A stretch of DNA of 64,000 nucleotides. Origin: Streptomyces atroolivaceus. GTDB taxonomy: Bacteria > Actinomycetota > Actinomycetes > Streptomycetales > Streptomycetaceae. The DNA lies in the NCBI RefSeq assembly GCF_000717025.1, contig NZ_JNXG01000006.1, positions 248,001-312,000 on the forward strand. Reading direction: 5' to 3'. Both the position numbers and the translations under genes were made by a program. Under the pieces are notes generated by a model. It did no database searches. It worked only from the letters and a program-made list of their open reading frames with translations, and was not told the origin of the DNA. Of the stretch, positions 27,476 through 36,017 are shown in pieces. The first letter of the stretch is position 1. Each line of letters opens with the position of its first letter.

Positions 27476-27721
27476 GTGCCGATCACCCGCTCCCACATCC
27501 GCGCGACCCTCGACAGTTATCTGACTCGACACCCGCACGAGCGAGAGTCCCTGGCCGGCCTGTTCGCCGTTCTGGAGAAGCTTGACGACCCGTCCGGCCG
27601 GACAACTCTTCCCGGCCACGTCACCTGCAGCGCGGTCGTCATCGGAATTGGCGTTCGGGGGTGAGCAGCAGCCCAGTGGCCTTGTGGACGATGTGCAGTA
27701 CGTGCCGGTCTTGGTCGCGGC
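27476..27721. pseudogene. NUDIX hydrolase split by an inversion
   Basis: Plus strand from GTG 27476: the N-terminus of a Streptomyces NUDIX hydrolase (MPITRSHIRATLDSYLTRHP, ending GHVTCSAVVI), which then becomes nonsense and stops at 27664. The next piece of the same protein, DQDRHVLHIVHKATGLLLTP, is encoded on the minus strand from about 27720 down to 27661. The NUDIX box itself (GX5EX7REUXEE) is absent. The inverted piece abuts the truncated alpha/beta hydrolase gene, so this is a recombination junction rather than a small local flip. Confidence 0.7.
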
Positions 27722-28266
27722 CCGTTGTCCACCCTCGGTCTGGTGAAGAAGAGGTAGTGCTTCGGGTCCTTGCGCCGCAGCGTCGCCTTCAGCGTGTCCT
27801 GGACGGTGACGGACGTGACCTCGTCGATGCCGGGTCCGCCGGCGGGCCCGGTGCCCGCGAGGATGAGTTTGCGCACGAGGTCGGGTTCCTCTGCCGCGAT
27901 GACCTGGGCGATGAAGCCGCCCATCGACAGGCCGAGCAGGTCGACCTGGTCGAACCCGAGGGCCCGGATGAACAGCACGGTGTCGCGGGCCATCGCCCCG
28001 ATGGTGGCGGGTGCGGAGCCGCCGGACGCGCCGACGCCGCGGTTGTCGTAGGTGATCACGCGGCGTCGGGCGGCCAGTCCGTCGACGACCCGTGGATCCC
28101 AGTTGTCCAGGACCGCGGACAGGTGGTTGAGCAGGATCAGGGGTACGCCGTCCTCCGGGCCGAGCTGCCGGTAGGCGAAGTGGACGCCCTGCACGGACAC
28201 GGCGCGGGTCGGCGCGTTCTTGTACGACGACGGGGTGGGTGTGGGGGAGCTGGACGATGCGCTCAT
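27722..28266 (-). pseudogene. Alpha/beta hydrolase, 3'-truncated
   Basis: From ATG 28266 an intact N-terminal two thirds: the oxyanion region LILLNHLSAVLDNWDP, TYDNRGVGAS, and the nucleophile elbow GLSMGG. The expected continuation after HYLFFT (QTEGGQRAA) appears one frame away, so a base is missing, and the homology ends at about 27722 where the inverted NUDIX piece begins. The catalytic Asp/His region and cap end are lost, so the enzyme should be inactive. A long downstream frame through the junction is spurious. Confidence 0.75.
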
Positions 28267-28362
28267 GGCCGGGTCCTGGTGTGCGGTAGGGGACGGGGTT
28301 GTGGGGATTGGGCTTCTCGTTGTGACGGGCTGCCTCGGCGTCCGGCTGGGCTGTGCCCGCGC

Positions 28363-29367
28363 TCACGTCATGGAGACGACGACTTTCCCGGCCTTCGCGC
28401 GGCCCTTCTCGACGTACTCCATGGCCTGGAGGGTTTCGTCGAACGGGAAGACGCGGTCGACGACGGGACGGACCTTTCCGGCGTCGATGAGGGGGGTGAG
28501 TTCGCGCAGCTGGTCGCCGCCGGCCTTCATGAACAGGAACGAGTACGTCACGCCGCGGCGCTTCGCGTCACGTCGGGTCTTGAAGCTGAGGGCGGTCGTG
28601 GCCAGGCGGAATACCGGGTTCAGGCCGAGTTCACGGGCGAAGGCCGGGTCGGGCGGGCCCGCGACGCTGATGGCCATGCCACCGGGCTTGAGTACGCGCA
28701 GGGACTTGGCGAGGTTCTCGCCGCCGAGGCTGTCGAGGACGACGTCGTAGCCGTCGAGGACCTCTTCGAAGTCCTGGGTGCGGTAGTCGACGACGATGTC
28801 CGCGCCGAGGTCCTCGGCCAGGTCGATCTTGGCGGTGCTCACGGTGGTGGCCACGTGCGCGCCCAGCGCCTTGGCGAGCTGGACGGCGATGGAGCCGAGA
28901 CCGCCGGCGCCCGCGTGGATGAGGACCTTCTGACCCGGCTGTACGTGGGCCCGCTCGACCAGTGCCTGCCATGCGGTCAGCGCGACCAGGGGAAGGGAGG
29001 CGGCCTCGGCCATGGTGAGGGTGGCCGGCTTGGGTGCCAGGTCGTCCTGATGCACGGCGATGAGTTCGGCGAAGGTGCCGATGCGATCCTTGTCGGGCCG
29101 GGCGTAGACCTCGTCGCCCACCGCGAAGCGGGTGACGGACGGGCCGGCCTGGACGACCGTCCCGGCGAGGTCGTTGCCCAGCACGAGCGGGAGACGATAG
29201 GGCAGGAACGCCTTGAAGTCCCCGTTGCGGATCTTGAAGTCCAGCGGGTTGACGCCCGCCGCGTGGATCTTGACCAGGACGTCGTCGGCGCCCACCTGCG
29301 GGTCGGGTTGCTCGGCATCACGCATGCCAGCTTGGTCGCCGTACTTCTCGACCATGAAGGCCCTCAT
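28363..29367 (-). CDS. Zinc-free medium-chain NADP-dependent quinone oxidoreductase
   Basis: 334 residues from ATG 29367 with GGAG upstream. MDR-superfamily quinone-reductase features: GVNPLDFKIRNG, VLGNDLAGTVV, GDEVYAR and the cofactor motif AGAGGLGSIAVQLAK, and no structural zinc cysteines. Such enzymes reduce quinones or enones with NADPH. It stands in a row of same-strand oxidoreductase genes (SDR, aldo-keto reductase, this gene, truncated hydrolase). A 137-base gap to the preceding gene with a palindrome at 29435 suggests its own promoter. Confidence 0.9.
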   Translation of the reverse strand: MRAFMVEKYGDQAGMRDAEQPDPQVGADDVLVKIHAAGVNPLDFKIRNGDFKAFLPYRLPLVLGNDLAGTVVQAGPSVTRFAVGDEVYARPDKDRIGTFAELIAVHQDDLAPKPATLTMAEAASLPLVALTAWQALVERAHVQPGQKVLIHAGAGGLGSIAVQLAKALGAHVATTVSTAKIDLAEDLGADIVVDYRTQDFEEVLDGYDVVLDSLGGENLAKSLRVLKPGGMAISVAGPPDPAFARELGLNPVFRLATTALSFKTRRDAKRRGVTYSFLFMKAGGDQLRELTPLIDAGKVRPVVDRVFPFDETLQAMEYVEKGRAKAGKVVVSMT

Positions 29368-29434
29368 CGTCGTCTCCGTTCCGTGTCCCGTCCGTGAGGA
29401 CGAGGGGGTGCGTTCGAGCCGGGATCATCCCAGT

Positions 29435-29448
29435 ACGAACTAGTTTGT
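29435..29448. promoter_or_regulatory. Candidate operator upstream of quinone oxidoreductase
   Basis: ACGAACTAGTTTGT, palindromic at 12 of 14 positions around a central ACTAGT, 68 bases upstream of the oxidoreductase ATG. It is AT-rich against a GC-rich background. Confidence 0.5.
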
Positions 29449-29504
29449 GTGTTGTATTTCTCGGTGCGGCGCGGGCGCACTGTCCCCTCGGCCGTGTCCG
29501 GCGA

Positions 29505-30558
29505 TCAGGCCACCGGGACGACCGGGGTGGTGATCCGGTCGGCGGTGCCTCCCTGGAGGCCGTCCAGGGAGGCGGTGATTCCCTCGTGGGGTGCGCCGCG
29601 CGGCACCGCGCTGACATCGGTGAGGCGGGTGTACTGCACGTCGGTCAGCTGGACGTCGAGGGCGTCGAGGTAGCTGTCGAGCTGGGACAGGTTGCGCGGG
29701 CCGACGATCGGGACGAGCGTGGCCGCGGAGCGTGCGGCGCGCCCGCGCACCCAGGCCACCGCAATCCGGGCCGGTGCCACGCCCGTCTCCTGGGCTATGG
29801 CCAGGACGGTGTCGACGACGGCGGTCTTCTGGTCGGTGCTCTCGGTGTGGGTGACCATGCCCAGGTCGCTCAGGCGCCCTTCGGCGGAGCTGCGGTACTT
29901 GCCGGTGAGGAGTCCGCCGCCGAGCGGGGACCACAGGGCGGCACCCAGGCCGAGGCTCTCGGCCATGGGCAGGAGTTCACGGTCTGCGGAGCGTTCGACG
30001 AGGCTGCACTCGTACTGGATGCCCACGATCGGGGCCTGGTTCCTCAGATCGGCGAGGGTTACCGCGCGCGAGACGCGCCAGGCGGGGAAATTGGACAGCG
30101 CGGCGTGGTGGATCTTGCCGGCGCTTACCAGGTCGTCGAGCCCGCGCAGGAGTTCTTCCATCGGGGTGAGCTCGTCGGGGAAGTGAACCCAGAGCAAGTC
30201 GATGTAGTCGGTGCCCAGGCGCTTCAGGCTGGCCTCCACTGAGGCGACCATGTTCTTGCGGCTGTTGCCGGTCCTGGAGATGTCGGGCTGCCGGGCGGCA
30301 CCGAGGGCGAACTTCGTGGCCAGGACGAAGTGGTCGCGGTCGGCGGAGATCAGCTTTCCGGTCAGTTCCTCCGATTCGCCGAACTGGTAGCCGTCCGCGC
30401 CCGAGGAAGGTGCCGCCCGCTTCGGCGAACCGGTCGAAGATCCGGCGTGCCTCGCCCGGCTCGGCGCCGGCGCCCCGGCCGGTGCCGAAGTTGGCGGTGC
30501 CGAGCGCGTACTCGGACACACGAAGGCCGGTCCGGTGTCCGAAGGTCGCATAACGCAT
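29505..30558 (-). pseudogene. Aldo-keto reductase, frameshifted at the catalytic Asp
   Basis: ATG 30558 has AAGGA upstream and begins MRYATFGHRTGLRVSEYALG, a normal aldo-keto reductase N-terminus, up to EAGGTFL. There the frame breaks (about 30395-30408), and the protein resumes one frame over as DGYQFGESEEL, with the catalytic Tyr and later Lys and His (DHFVLATKFA, LLWVHFPD). The D-T-A triplet that carries the catalytic Asp is the part lost. The rest of the barrel to the stop at 29505 is intact. Single local frameshift, so recent or a sequence error. Confidence 0.8.
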
Positions 30559-30615
30559 GAGACGTCCTTGCATGAGGGGTGAAAAGGCGGCCGCCCCGGG
30601 GTGGAGGAGCGAGCG

Positions 30616-31308
30616 TCAGCCGGCGGTCTGCTGGGGCGCCGCGGACAGGCTCTGCTTGACGTACCTGCTGGTCTCGTCGGCGAGGATCTCGGGCAGGCCG
30701 GTCTCGATGCCGTGAAGGGCCTGGGCCGCGACGTCGGCGGCGGCGACCTTCTGATCGGCGGGCACGCCGGCGGCCATGTCGGTGTCCATATAGCCGACGT
30801 GCAGCGCCGAGACGGTGATCCCGCGAGGTGCCAGCTCTTCACGGGTCGCGTCGCTCAGCGCCCAGGCGGCGGCCTTGGAGGACGCGTAGGAGCCGAGGCC
30901 GGCCGGGTGGAACCAGGACAGGGCGGACAGGACGTTGAGTACGGCCCCGCCACCGTTGCCCTCGATGACGGGGGCGAAGGCCCGGGTCGCGGCGAGCGGG
31001 CCGAAGAAGTTGGTCTCCATCTCTCGGCGCACCTCGTCCAGGTCGCCTCCGACCAGCGTCGCGCCGGTGGATATGCCGGCGTTGTTGATCAGCAGTGTCG
31101 CGTCGGAGGCGATGCGGGCGGCCTCCCGTATCGACTCCTGGTCCGTGACGTCAAGGCGCAGCGGGGTGACGCCCGGCAGGTCGACCGTCTCGGGACGGCG
31201 GGCCGCCGCGTAGACCTTCGCGCCGCGCTCGACGAGCTGAGCTGCGAGATGCCGCCCGAGCCCTCGGTTGGCGCCGGTGACGACCGCGACCGTGTCCTTC
31301 AGTTCCAT
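30616..31308 (-). CDS. Short-chain dehydrogenase/reductase (SDR)
   Basis: 230 residues. ATG 31308 is preferred over a GTG two codons earlier because AGGAG then has a normal five-base spacing. SDR motifs: GANRGLG near residue 12, DVTD, LLINNAG, and YASSK. Substrate unknown. It is divergent from a TetR gene, and the 114-base gap holds a strong inverted repeat at 31353-31374. Confidence 0.9.
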   Translation of the reverse strand: MELKDTVAVVTGANRGLGRHLAAQLVERGAKVYAAARRPETVDLPGVTPLRLDVTDQESIREAARIASDATLLINNAGISTGATLVGGDLDEVRREMETNFFGPLAATRAFAPVIEGNGGGAVLNVLSALSWFHPAGLGSYASSKAAAWALSDATREELAPRGITVSALHVGYMDTDMAAGVPADQKVAAADVAAQALHGIETGLPEILADETSRYVKQSLSAAPQQTAG

Positions 31309-31352
31309 GCTCACTCCTGACCTTGGCGGGCGCCGTCGGCACCCTCAGCAGA

Positions 31353-31374
31353 TTAGATTATGCCCCCAATCTAA
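31353..31374. promoter_or_regulatory. Operator between SDR and TetR genes
   Basis: Perfect 7-bp inverted repeat TTAGATT-N8-AATCTAA in the divergent promoter region, AT-rich against a GC-rich background. It most likely binds the adjacent TetR protein and controls both directions. Confidence 0.65.
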
Positions 31375-31422
31375 ACATGGGTCTACGATAGATGCCAGGC
31401 GACATCCAAACGGGAGGTGGTC

Positions 31423-31983
31423 ATGGGCCGCGTATCGCAGGCGCAGGCGGAGGAGAATCGCAGGCGGGTGGTGGACACCGCATCCCGGCTGTTCCGGGAG
31501 CAGGGCACGCAGGTCAGCGTCGCCGACCTGATGAAGGCGGCCGGTCTGACCCACGGCGCCTTCTACAAGCAGTTCGCTTCCAAGGAGGCGCTCGTCGACG
31601 AGGCCACCGCCCACGCCTTCGCCGAGCTCACGCAGCGCTACAGCGCCGGGCTCGAGCGGCACGCCGGGCAGCGCGAGGCTGCCCAGCAGTCGCTGGTCGA
31701 CACCTACCTCTCCGTCGAGCACCGTGACGACCCGGCGGACGGCTGCCCGGTCGCAGCTCTCGCCACCGACATCGCGCGCGAAGGCGGAGGGCGAGAGGCC
31801 CGTCGCGTCTACACCGAGGGAGTGACCGGCTTCGCCGATTTCCTATCCACCGACGACCAGGACGGCATCGTCCGCCTCTGCACCCTGTTCGGCGCGCTGG
31901 TCCTGTCCCGGGCCACCAACGGCTCACCGCTCTCCGAAGAGATCCTCGCCGCCGCGCACGCTGCCTTGACCGAAGCAGGCTGA
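31423..31983 (+). CDS. TetR-family transcriptional regulator
   Basis: 186 residues from ATG 31423 (GGGAGGTGG upstream; an in-frame start two codons earlier is too close to it). Helix-turn-helix: VSVADLMKAAGLTHGAFYKQFASKEALV, the form typical of AcrR/YcdC-like regulators of redox genes. The C-terminal ligand domain has GCPVAALATDIAREGG, the conserved cysteine patch of TetR C-terminal family members. Divergent from the SDR/aldo-keto/quinone reductase row. Confidence 0.9.
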   Translation: MGRVSQAQAEENRRRVVDTASRLFREQGTQVSVADLMKAAGLTHGAFYKQFASKEALVDEATAHAFAELTQRYSAGLERHAGQREAAQQSLVDTYLSVEHRDDPADGCPVAALATDIAREGGGREARRVYTEGVTGFADFLSTDDQDGIVRLCTLFGALVLSRATNGSPLSEEILAAAHAALTEAG

Positions 31984-32180
31984 ACAAGGCACCGCACGGG
32001 TGCATATCGACCGCACTCGTGGGCGGCGAGGCACCTGCGGCCAGACGGAGGCGGCGGGAGAAGGCCGCCGACGCCTGGCGCGGCGGCTGCACCTCGCACC
32101 GGACACCGGTCAGTTCCGGGCGGCATGTTCGTGAAGTGGAAGTTGCGCAGCCGGTGTCAACGTGTCAGCAGGCCTGCTAT

Positions 32181-32450
32181 CTACTCCCGGATGTCGCACA
32201 GGGTCTCGTCGACGCTCGCGGCGACGTTCACACTTGCTGCCATCGCGAGGAACATCACGGCGGACACCACACGCGCCTCTCTCGCCGCGTCCGCCACGCT
32301 GACCCGTGCGTCCCGGCACAGCACGGCGGCCACGGCCTCCGGGTCTGCCCGGTGATGGCGAGGGCCTCACGGTGATAGGGCTCGGCGGGGTCGCCGAAGA
32401 CCATCTCGCGCAGGTAGACGCGCCCGTTGTCGACCTGGGTCCGGTGCGCC
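32181..32450 (-). pseudogene. Remnant of an unidentified protein
   Basis: Minus-strand text QVDNGRVYLREMVFGDPAEP, HREALAITGQ, then after a frameshift PEAVAAVLCRDARVSVADAA and ASVNVAASVDETLCDIRE with a TAG at 32181-32183. Clearly once coding; the family is not recognised. The interval 31984-32180 shows nothing. Confidence 0.45.
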
Positions 32451-32479
32451 GTCCCGGACAAGAGCGCCCATGCGCTCAA

Positions 32480-32669
32480 CCGCAGAAAGCCCGGATCCCG
32501 GGGTGACCGGCCACCGCGCTTCGACCCGGCCGACTATCGCGAGCGCAAGGCGGTGGAGTGCGGGATCAGCCGCCTCAAGAAGAACCGCGCTGTCGCCATG
32601 CGATACCGCACGCTCGCGGTCCGCTACGAGGCGACCTCCTGCGTCACGGCCATCAACGAACGACTGTGA
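32480..32669 (+). mobile_element. IS5-type transposase C-terminal fragment
   Basis: Plus-strand text FDPADYRERKAVECGISRLK (with the catalytic Glu), NRAVAMRYRTLAVRYEAT and INERL to a stop at 32669 is the C-terminal end of an IS5-family DDE transposase of a different subtype from the element at 16337. No upstream transposase text and no terminal repeats remain. Confidence 0.75.
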
Positions 32670-32679
32670 CCCTCGACCA

Positions 32680-33264
32680 TCACGCGATGGGGTCCACGTT
32701 CCACGTCTCCGGCAGGTCGCTGCCGCAGAAGACGCAGACGAAGTCGTCTTCGCGCACGATGTTGTGCTCCTGGCAGCCAGAACACCGACGGAACACCACC
32801 TCGTGGGTGAAGCCGGAGGGCCGTTCGAGCCCTACGTCGTCCAGAGCACGAGCGACTTCCGACCAGGAGCCGATGTCGGGGCAATAGCCGGTGGACTGAT
32901 TGCTGATCTCGCTCACGGCCCACCGGTCCGCCTCGCGCACGAAACCGATCTCGCCGGCACTCAAAACCATGGCTCCGCCGGCACAAGCCACGTGCTCGCT
33001 CCGTCGCGGCGCCAGCCGAAGCGCACCGTCCGCGCCGACCACGAAGGTGAACGGCTCGGCCAGCTCCGCCGCCGATCGCCCAGCGATCCAGTCGCCGAAT
33101 TCAGCTGCCGAGCTGATCCGGCACCCGCCGCTGCCAGGCCGGACCGCAGCCTTCAACTCGACCGGTCCGACGTATCGGTAACCCCGCCCCCGCGCACTCA
33201 CGTCAGCCAACCAGACCACCTCCGAACACGCCCTGGTTGCCAGGCTATTCACCGGCCTGGGCAT
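32680..33264 (-). CDS. Hypothetical protein with C-terminal zinc ribbon
   Basis: About 194 residues if ATG 33264 is used (no good ribosome site; GTG 33252 is an alternative). A mixed N-terminal domain (EFGDWIAGRSAAELAEPFTF, VVGADGALRLAPRRSEH) is followed by a zinc-ribbon-like tail with two CxxC knuckles, RRCSGCQEHN and FVCVFCGSDLP, at the C-terminus. No family name comes to mind; the ribbon suggests nucleic-acid or protein binding. It is convergent with the IS fragment and co-oriented with the Rrf2 gene upstream. Confidence 0.65.
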   Translation of the reverse strand: MPRPVNSLATRACSEVVWLADVSARGRGYRYVGPVELKAAVRPGSGGCRISSAAEFGDWIAGRSAAELAEPFTFVVGADGALRLAPRRSEHVACAGGAMVLSAGEIGFVREADRWAVSEISNQSTGYCPDIGSWSEVARALDDVGLERPSGFTHEVVFRRCSGCQEHNIVREDDFVCVFCGSDLPETWNVDPIA

Positions 33265-33302
33265 GGGTGGGGATTTTGGTGTGTCAGTGCTTGACGGAGA
33301 GG

Positions 33303-33737
33303 CTAGCGAGGTGCCGCGAGTACGTCCCGGAGTACGTTCTCGAGCGTGACGCGGGCCAGCTCGTGCCTCAGGGTCTCCTCGATGCCCTCGTAGATGCCCT
33401 GCATCGCCGGCTGGATGCCGTGACCCACCACGCATCCCTGGTCCGGGGTGGTGCGGTGCATCGCGAACAGCGGGCCGGATTCCACTGCCTCGTACACGTC
33501 GAGCAGGGTCATCGACTCCAGCTCGCGCGCCAGCGACCAGCCCGCGCCTACTCCCCGCCGGGACTGCACGAGCCCGGCCCTGCGCAACTCGCCGAGCAGC
33601 CGCCTGATCACCACGGGGTTGGTGTTCGCGCTGGTCGCGATCTGCTCGGAGGTGGCGACCTCATGGCCCTGGCGCTGGTAGAGACCGATCCAGGCCAGCG
33701 CGTGGGCGGCGATGGTCAGCCTGCTGTTGGCGCTCAT
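33303..33737 (-). CDS. Rrf2-family transcriptional regulator
   Basis: 144 residues from ATG 33737, AGGAGA five bases upstream. The winged helix reads SEQIATSANTNPVVIRRLLGELRRAGLV, the Rrf2 signature, and RRGVGAGWSLARE follows. It lacks the three-cysteine cluster of IscR/NsrR; a lone cysteine (DQGCVV) remains, so it is closer to YwnA-like members that sense small electrophiles or NAD state. Divergent from an SDR gene across a 127-base region with two operators. Confidence 0.88.
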   Translation of the reverse strand: MSANSRLTIAAHALAWIGLYQRQGHEVATSEQIATSANTNPVVIRRLLGELRRAGLVQSRRGVGAGWSLARELESMTLLDVYEAVESGPLFAMHRTTPDQGCVVGHGIQPAMQGIYEGIEETLRHELARVTLENVLRDVLAAPR

Positions 33738-33767
33738 GGACTTCTCCTCTCGGCCGCAACGCCTCAT

Positions 33768-33789
33768 GTTACGACAGCGCAGTCGTAAC
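33768..33789. promoter_or_regulatory. Operator 1 between Rrf2 and SDR genes
   Basis: Perfect inverted repeat GTTACGAC-N6-GTCGTAAC, 31 bases upstream of the Rrf2 start. The half-site GTTnCnAC recurs in operator 2, consistent with one regulator binding both. Confidence 0.65.
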
Positions 33790-33796
33790 AGCAAAG

Positions 33797-33817
33797 GTTG
33801 CAACAGAGTGTTGTAAC
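33797..33817. promoter_or_regulatory. Operator 2 between Rrf2 and SDR genes
   Basis: Inverted repeat GTTGCAACA-gag-TGTTGTAAC (8 of 9 pairs), eight bases after operator 1 and 48 bases upstream of the SDR start. Confidence 0.6.
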
Positions 33818-33864
33818 AATTAACGTTGCGACTACGAGGAAGATCGATCAACGAGGTGAGAAGA

Positions 33865-34620
33865 ATGAGCAAGCCACTCACGGGCAAGGTCGCCCTGGTT
33901 ACCGGGGGGTCGCGCGGACTGGGAGCTGCGACCGTACGACTGCTGGCCGAGCAGGGCGCCGATGTCGCTTTCACCTATGCCAGCTCCGAGAGGCAGGCGC
34001 AGGCTGTCGTAGACGGGGTGCAGGGCAAAGGGGCGAAGGCCGTCGCCTTCAGGACCGACCAGGCGGACACGAGCCGGGCGCCGGCGCTGATCGACGACGT
34101 GGTTGCGCACTTCGGCGGCCTGGACATCCTCGTCAACAACGCGGCGATCTCGGTGGAGCAGGGCCGCACGGTTGACGACCCGGACGCTGACACCGCCGCA
34201 CTGGACCGAATGCACGCCACCAACTACCTCGGCGTGATCGCCGTCATCCGGGCTGCCTCCCGCGTGCTGCGCGCAGGCGGCCGCATCATCACGGTGAGTT
34301 CCGGACTGGGCTCCCGGGTCGGCGCCCCGGGCCTGGCCGACTACTCGGCGACCAAGTCAGGGATCGAGAGGTACACCATGGGGGTCGCACGCGACCTCGG
34401 GCCCCGGAACATCACGGCCAACGTCGTGGAGGCCGGACTGATGGAGGGCGGCATGCAACCGCCGGCCCCCGAGACCCTCAAGGCCCTGGTCAGCTCGCTG
34501 TCCCTGCAACGCATGGGGCACCCCGACGAGATCGCTGCGGCGATCGGCTTCCTGGCGAGCCCCGCCGCGTCATACGTCACGGGCGCGGTGCTGGACGCCC
34601 ACGGTGGCTACAACGCCTGA
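33865..34620 (+). CDS. Short-chain dehydrogenase/reductase (SDR), FabG-like
   Basis: 251 residues from ATG 33865 with a GAGGTGAG leader. Motifs: GGSRGLGAA near residue 13, LDILVNNAA, VSSGLGS with the catalytic Ser, and Tyr/Lys in DYSATKSG; the C-terminus YVTGAVLDAHGGYNA is the standard SDR ending. NNAA instead of NNAG is tolerated in the family. Probably controlled by the divergent Rrf2 regulator; a hairpin terminator follows. Confidence 0.92.
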   Translation: MSKPLTGKVALVTGGSRGLGAATVRLLAEQGADVAFTYASSERQAQAVVDGVQGKGAKAVAFRTDQADTSRAPALIDDVVAHFGGLDILVNNAAISVEQGRTVDDPDADTAALDRMHATNYLGVIAVIRAASRVLRAGGRIITVSSGLGSRVGAPGLADYSATKSGIERYTMGVARDLGPRNITANVVEAGLMEGGMQPPAPETLKALVSSLSLQRMGHPDEIAAAIGFLASPAASYVTGAVLDAHGGYNA

Positions 34621-34635
34621 ACCAGAACCCCTGCC

Positions 34636-34673
34636 GTGCGCCCCGAAGCACATCGCCCCTTCGGGGCGCGCAC
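34636..34673 (+). terminator. Terminator after SDR gene
   Basis: 13-bp stem GTGCGCCCCGAAG / CTTCGGGGCGCGCAC with a 2-base bulge and a 10-base loop, 16 bases after the stop. Confidence 0.7.
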
Positions 34674-36017
34674 CGCCGACGCCCCCGCGAGAAGGCGTAC
34701 GACTCGAAGGCTGTGGGCGGTGAGCTGCGACACCGCTGCATCCAGGCGCTGATCTCACGCAAGGGCCCCGAACATCAAAGGCCGGCAGCTCCCCCAGGGC
34801 CTGTCCGGACCGATCATGTTCGGAGCCGGCTGAAGCCGGTCTGGCCCAGGTCAGGACTGGCAACGGAGACTTAAGCACTTGTCGGCCCCGGTCCGGACCG
34901 GATCACCAGCACGACCGCAGGTCTTGTACGTGCTCTGGGGAGTGCCGGCCCTCTCCCCTACCCAGGCCGGTCCGGACCAGTAAGCCGGGGTCCGCGTCCC
35001 ACGGCGAGGCGGCGATGTGCACCCGCTGGGTGCCGGGGATGCCCACCTCGACGAGGACCCCGCTGCGGAACATCCACAGACCGAACAAGTCGTCGTCCTC
35101 GTCGTGCAGCATGACCTGCCCGCCCGCCGGCTCCTCCTGCGATGTTCAGCGGCAAGCCGAAGGCCGGCTGTGGCTGCAGCAGGACCACGTACACCGCGAG
35201 CGGCAGCGGCCAGTTCACCGCCACGATCGGCTCCAACGATGCTGTAGCTATCTACGTCGGCGCGACCGGTGGGGAGGGACGTGGCGAGGGGACAGCACGA
35301 CGGACGTCTCCTACAGCACCGAGAAGAACTGGACGGCGTACAACCAAGTCGCCTGCTGTTGTGACTGAGCGCTGTAGACGGCCCCCTGAACATACTGATC
35401 GGCCCAGGTACGCGGGCGGTAGCAGGGGCCGGGTAAGTACTCGGTGCATGGTGGCGGGATTCAGGTCCTGCCCGGTCAAGGCGCCCGCGTGGTTGAACAC
35501 CACTCCGGGCGAACCGATCGTGGGTCCATGAATACGGCCGCGCCTTGGGAACGGCTGAGTCCCGCCCCAGATCTCGCTCCTTACACCCCTCGCGGCGGCC
35601 TCTGACGGCGGCCACGCGCGTCCGGTCAGCCGGAGCACGATCTGCTCGTGGACGACGCTCGTCACTGGGGATCGCAGTGGTGAACAGCTCACGGGCAAAA
35701 AAAAGGGGGGTAAGGCCGCCACGGACGCCCAGGTCCTTGCAACGGACGTGGATACGGGCCTGGCGTCCATCGCACAGCGCTGCCTCGTGCGCGGTAATGG
35801 CAGGGCCCTTCGGGTCTCCCTTTGCTCGAAGTTCTCCCAGTAGCGGGCGAAACGCCAAAGCGGCGTCGGCCCCGTCTGTGACGACCATCAGGCGATACAC
35901 CGGCCCGCACTCCATGCAGAGCACCCGACACGATGGCGGCCAGGTACGTTTTGGCGCTCTCTCTCCAGACTGGCGTGATCCGCTCGAACACCTCGGACCT
36001 GCTGCTGTACTGCGGAG
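34674..36017. other. Degenerate region, broken coding-like pieces on both strands
   Basis: On the minus strand, 35112-34910 reads LFGLWMFRSGVLVEVGIPG and neighbours; on the plus strand 35142-35365 reads GSGQFTATIGSNDAVAIYVG and, one frame over, DVSYSTEKNWTAYNQVACC. None has a start, ribosome site or known family. A long minus-strand frame across the whole region is a GC-bias artefact. 35500-36000 shows nothing. Confidence 0.4.

Noticed and set aside
27661..29397. A 578-codon plus-strand frame across the hydrolase and quinone reductase genes
   Set aside because: It is the complement of two well-supported minus-strand genes.
32110..32370. An 86-codon minus-strand Arg-rich frame
   Set aside because: It overlaps, in another frame, the more convincing remnant at 32181-32450.
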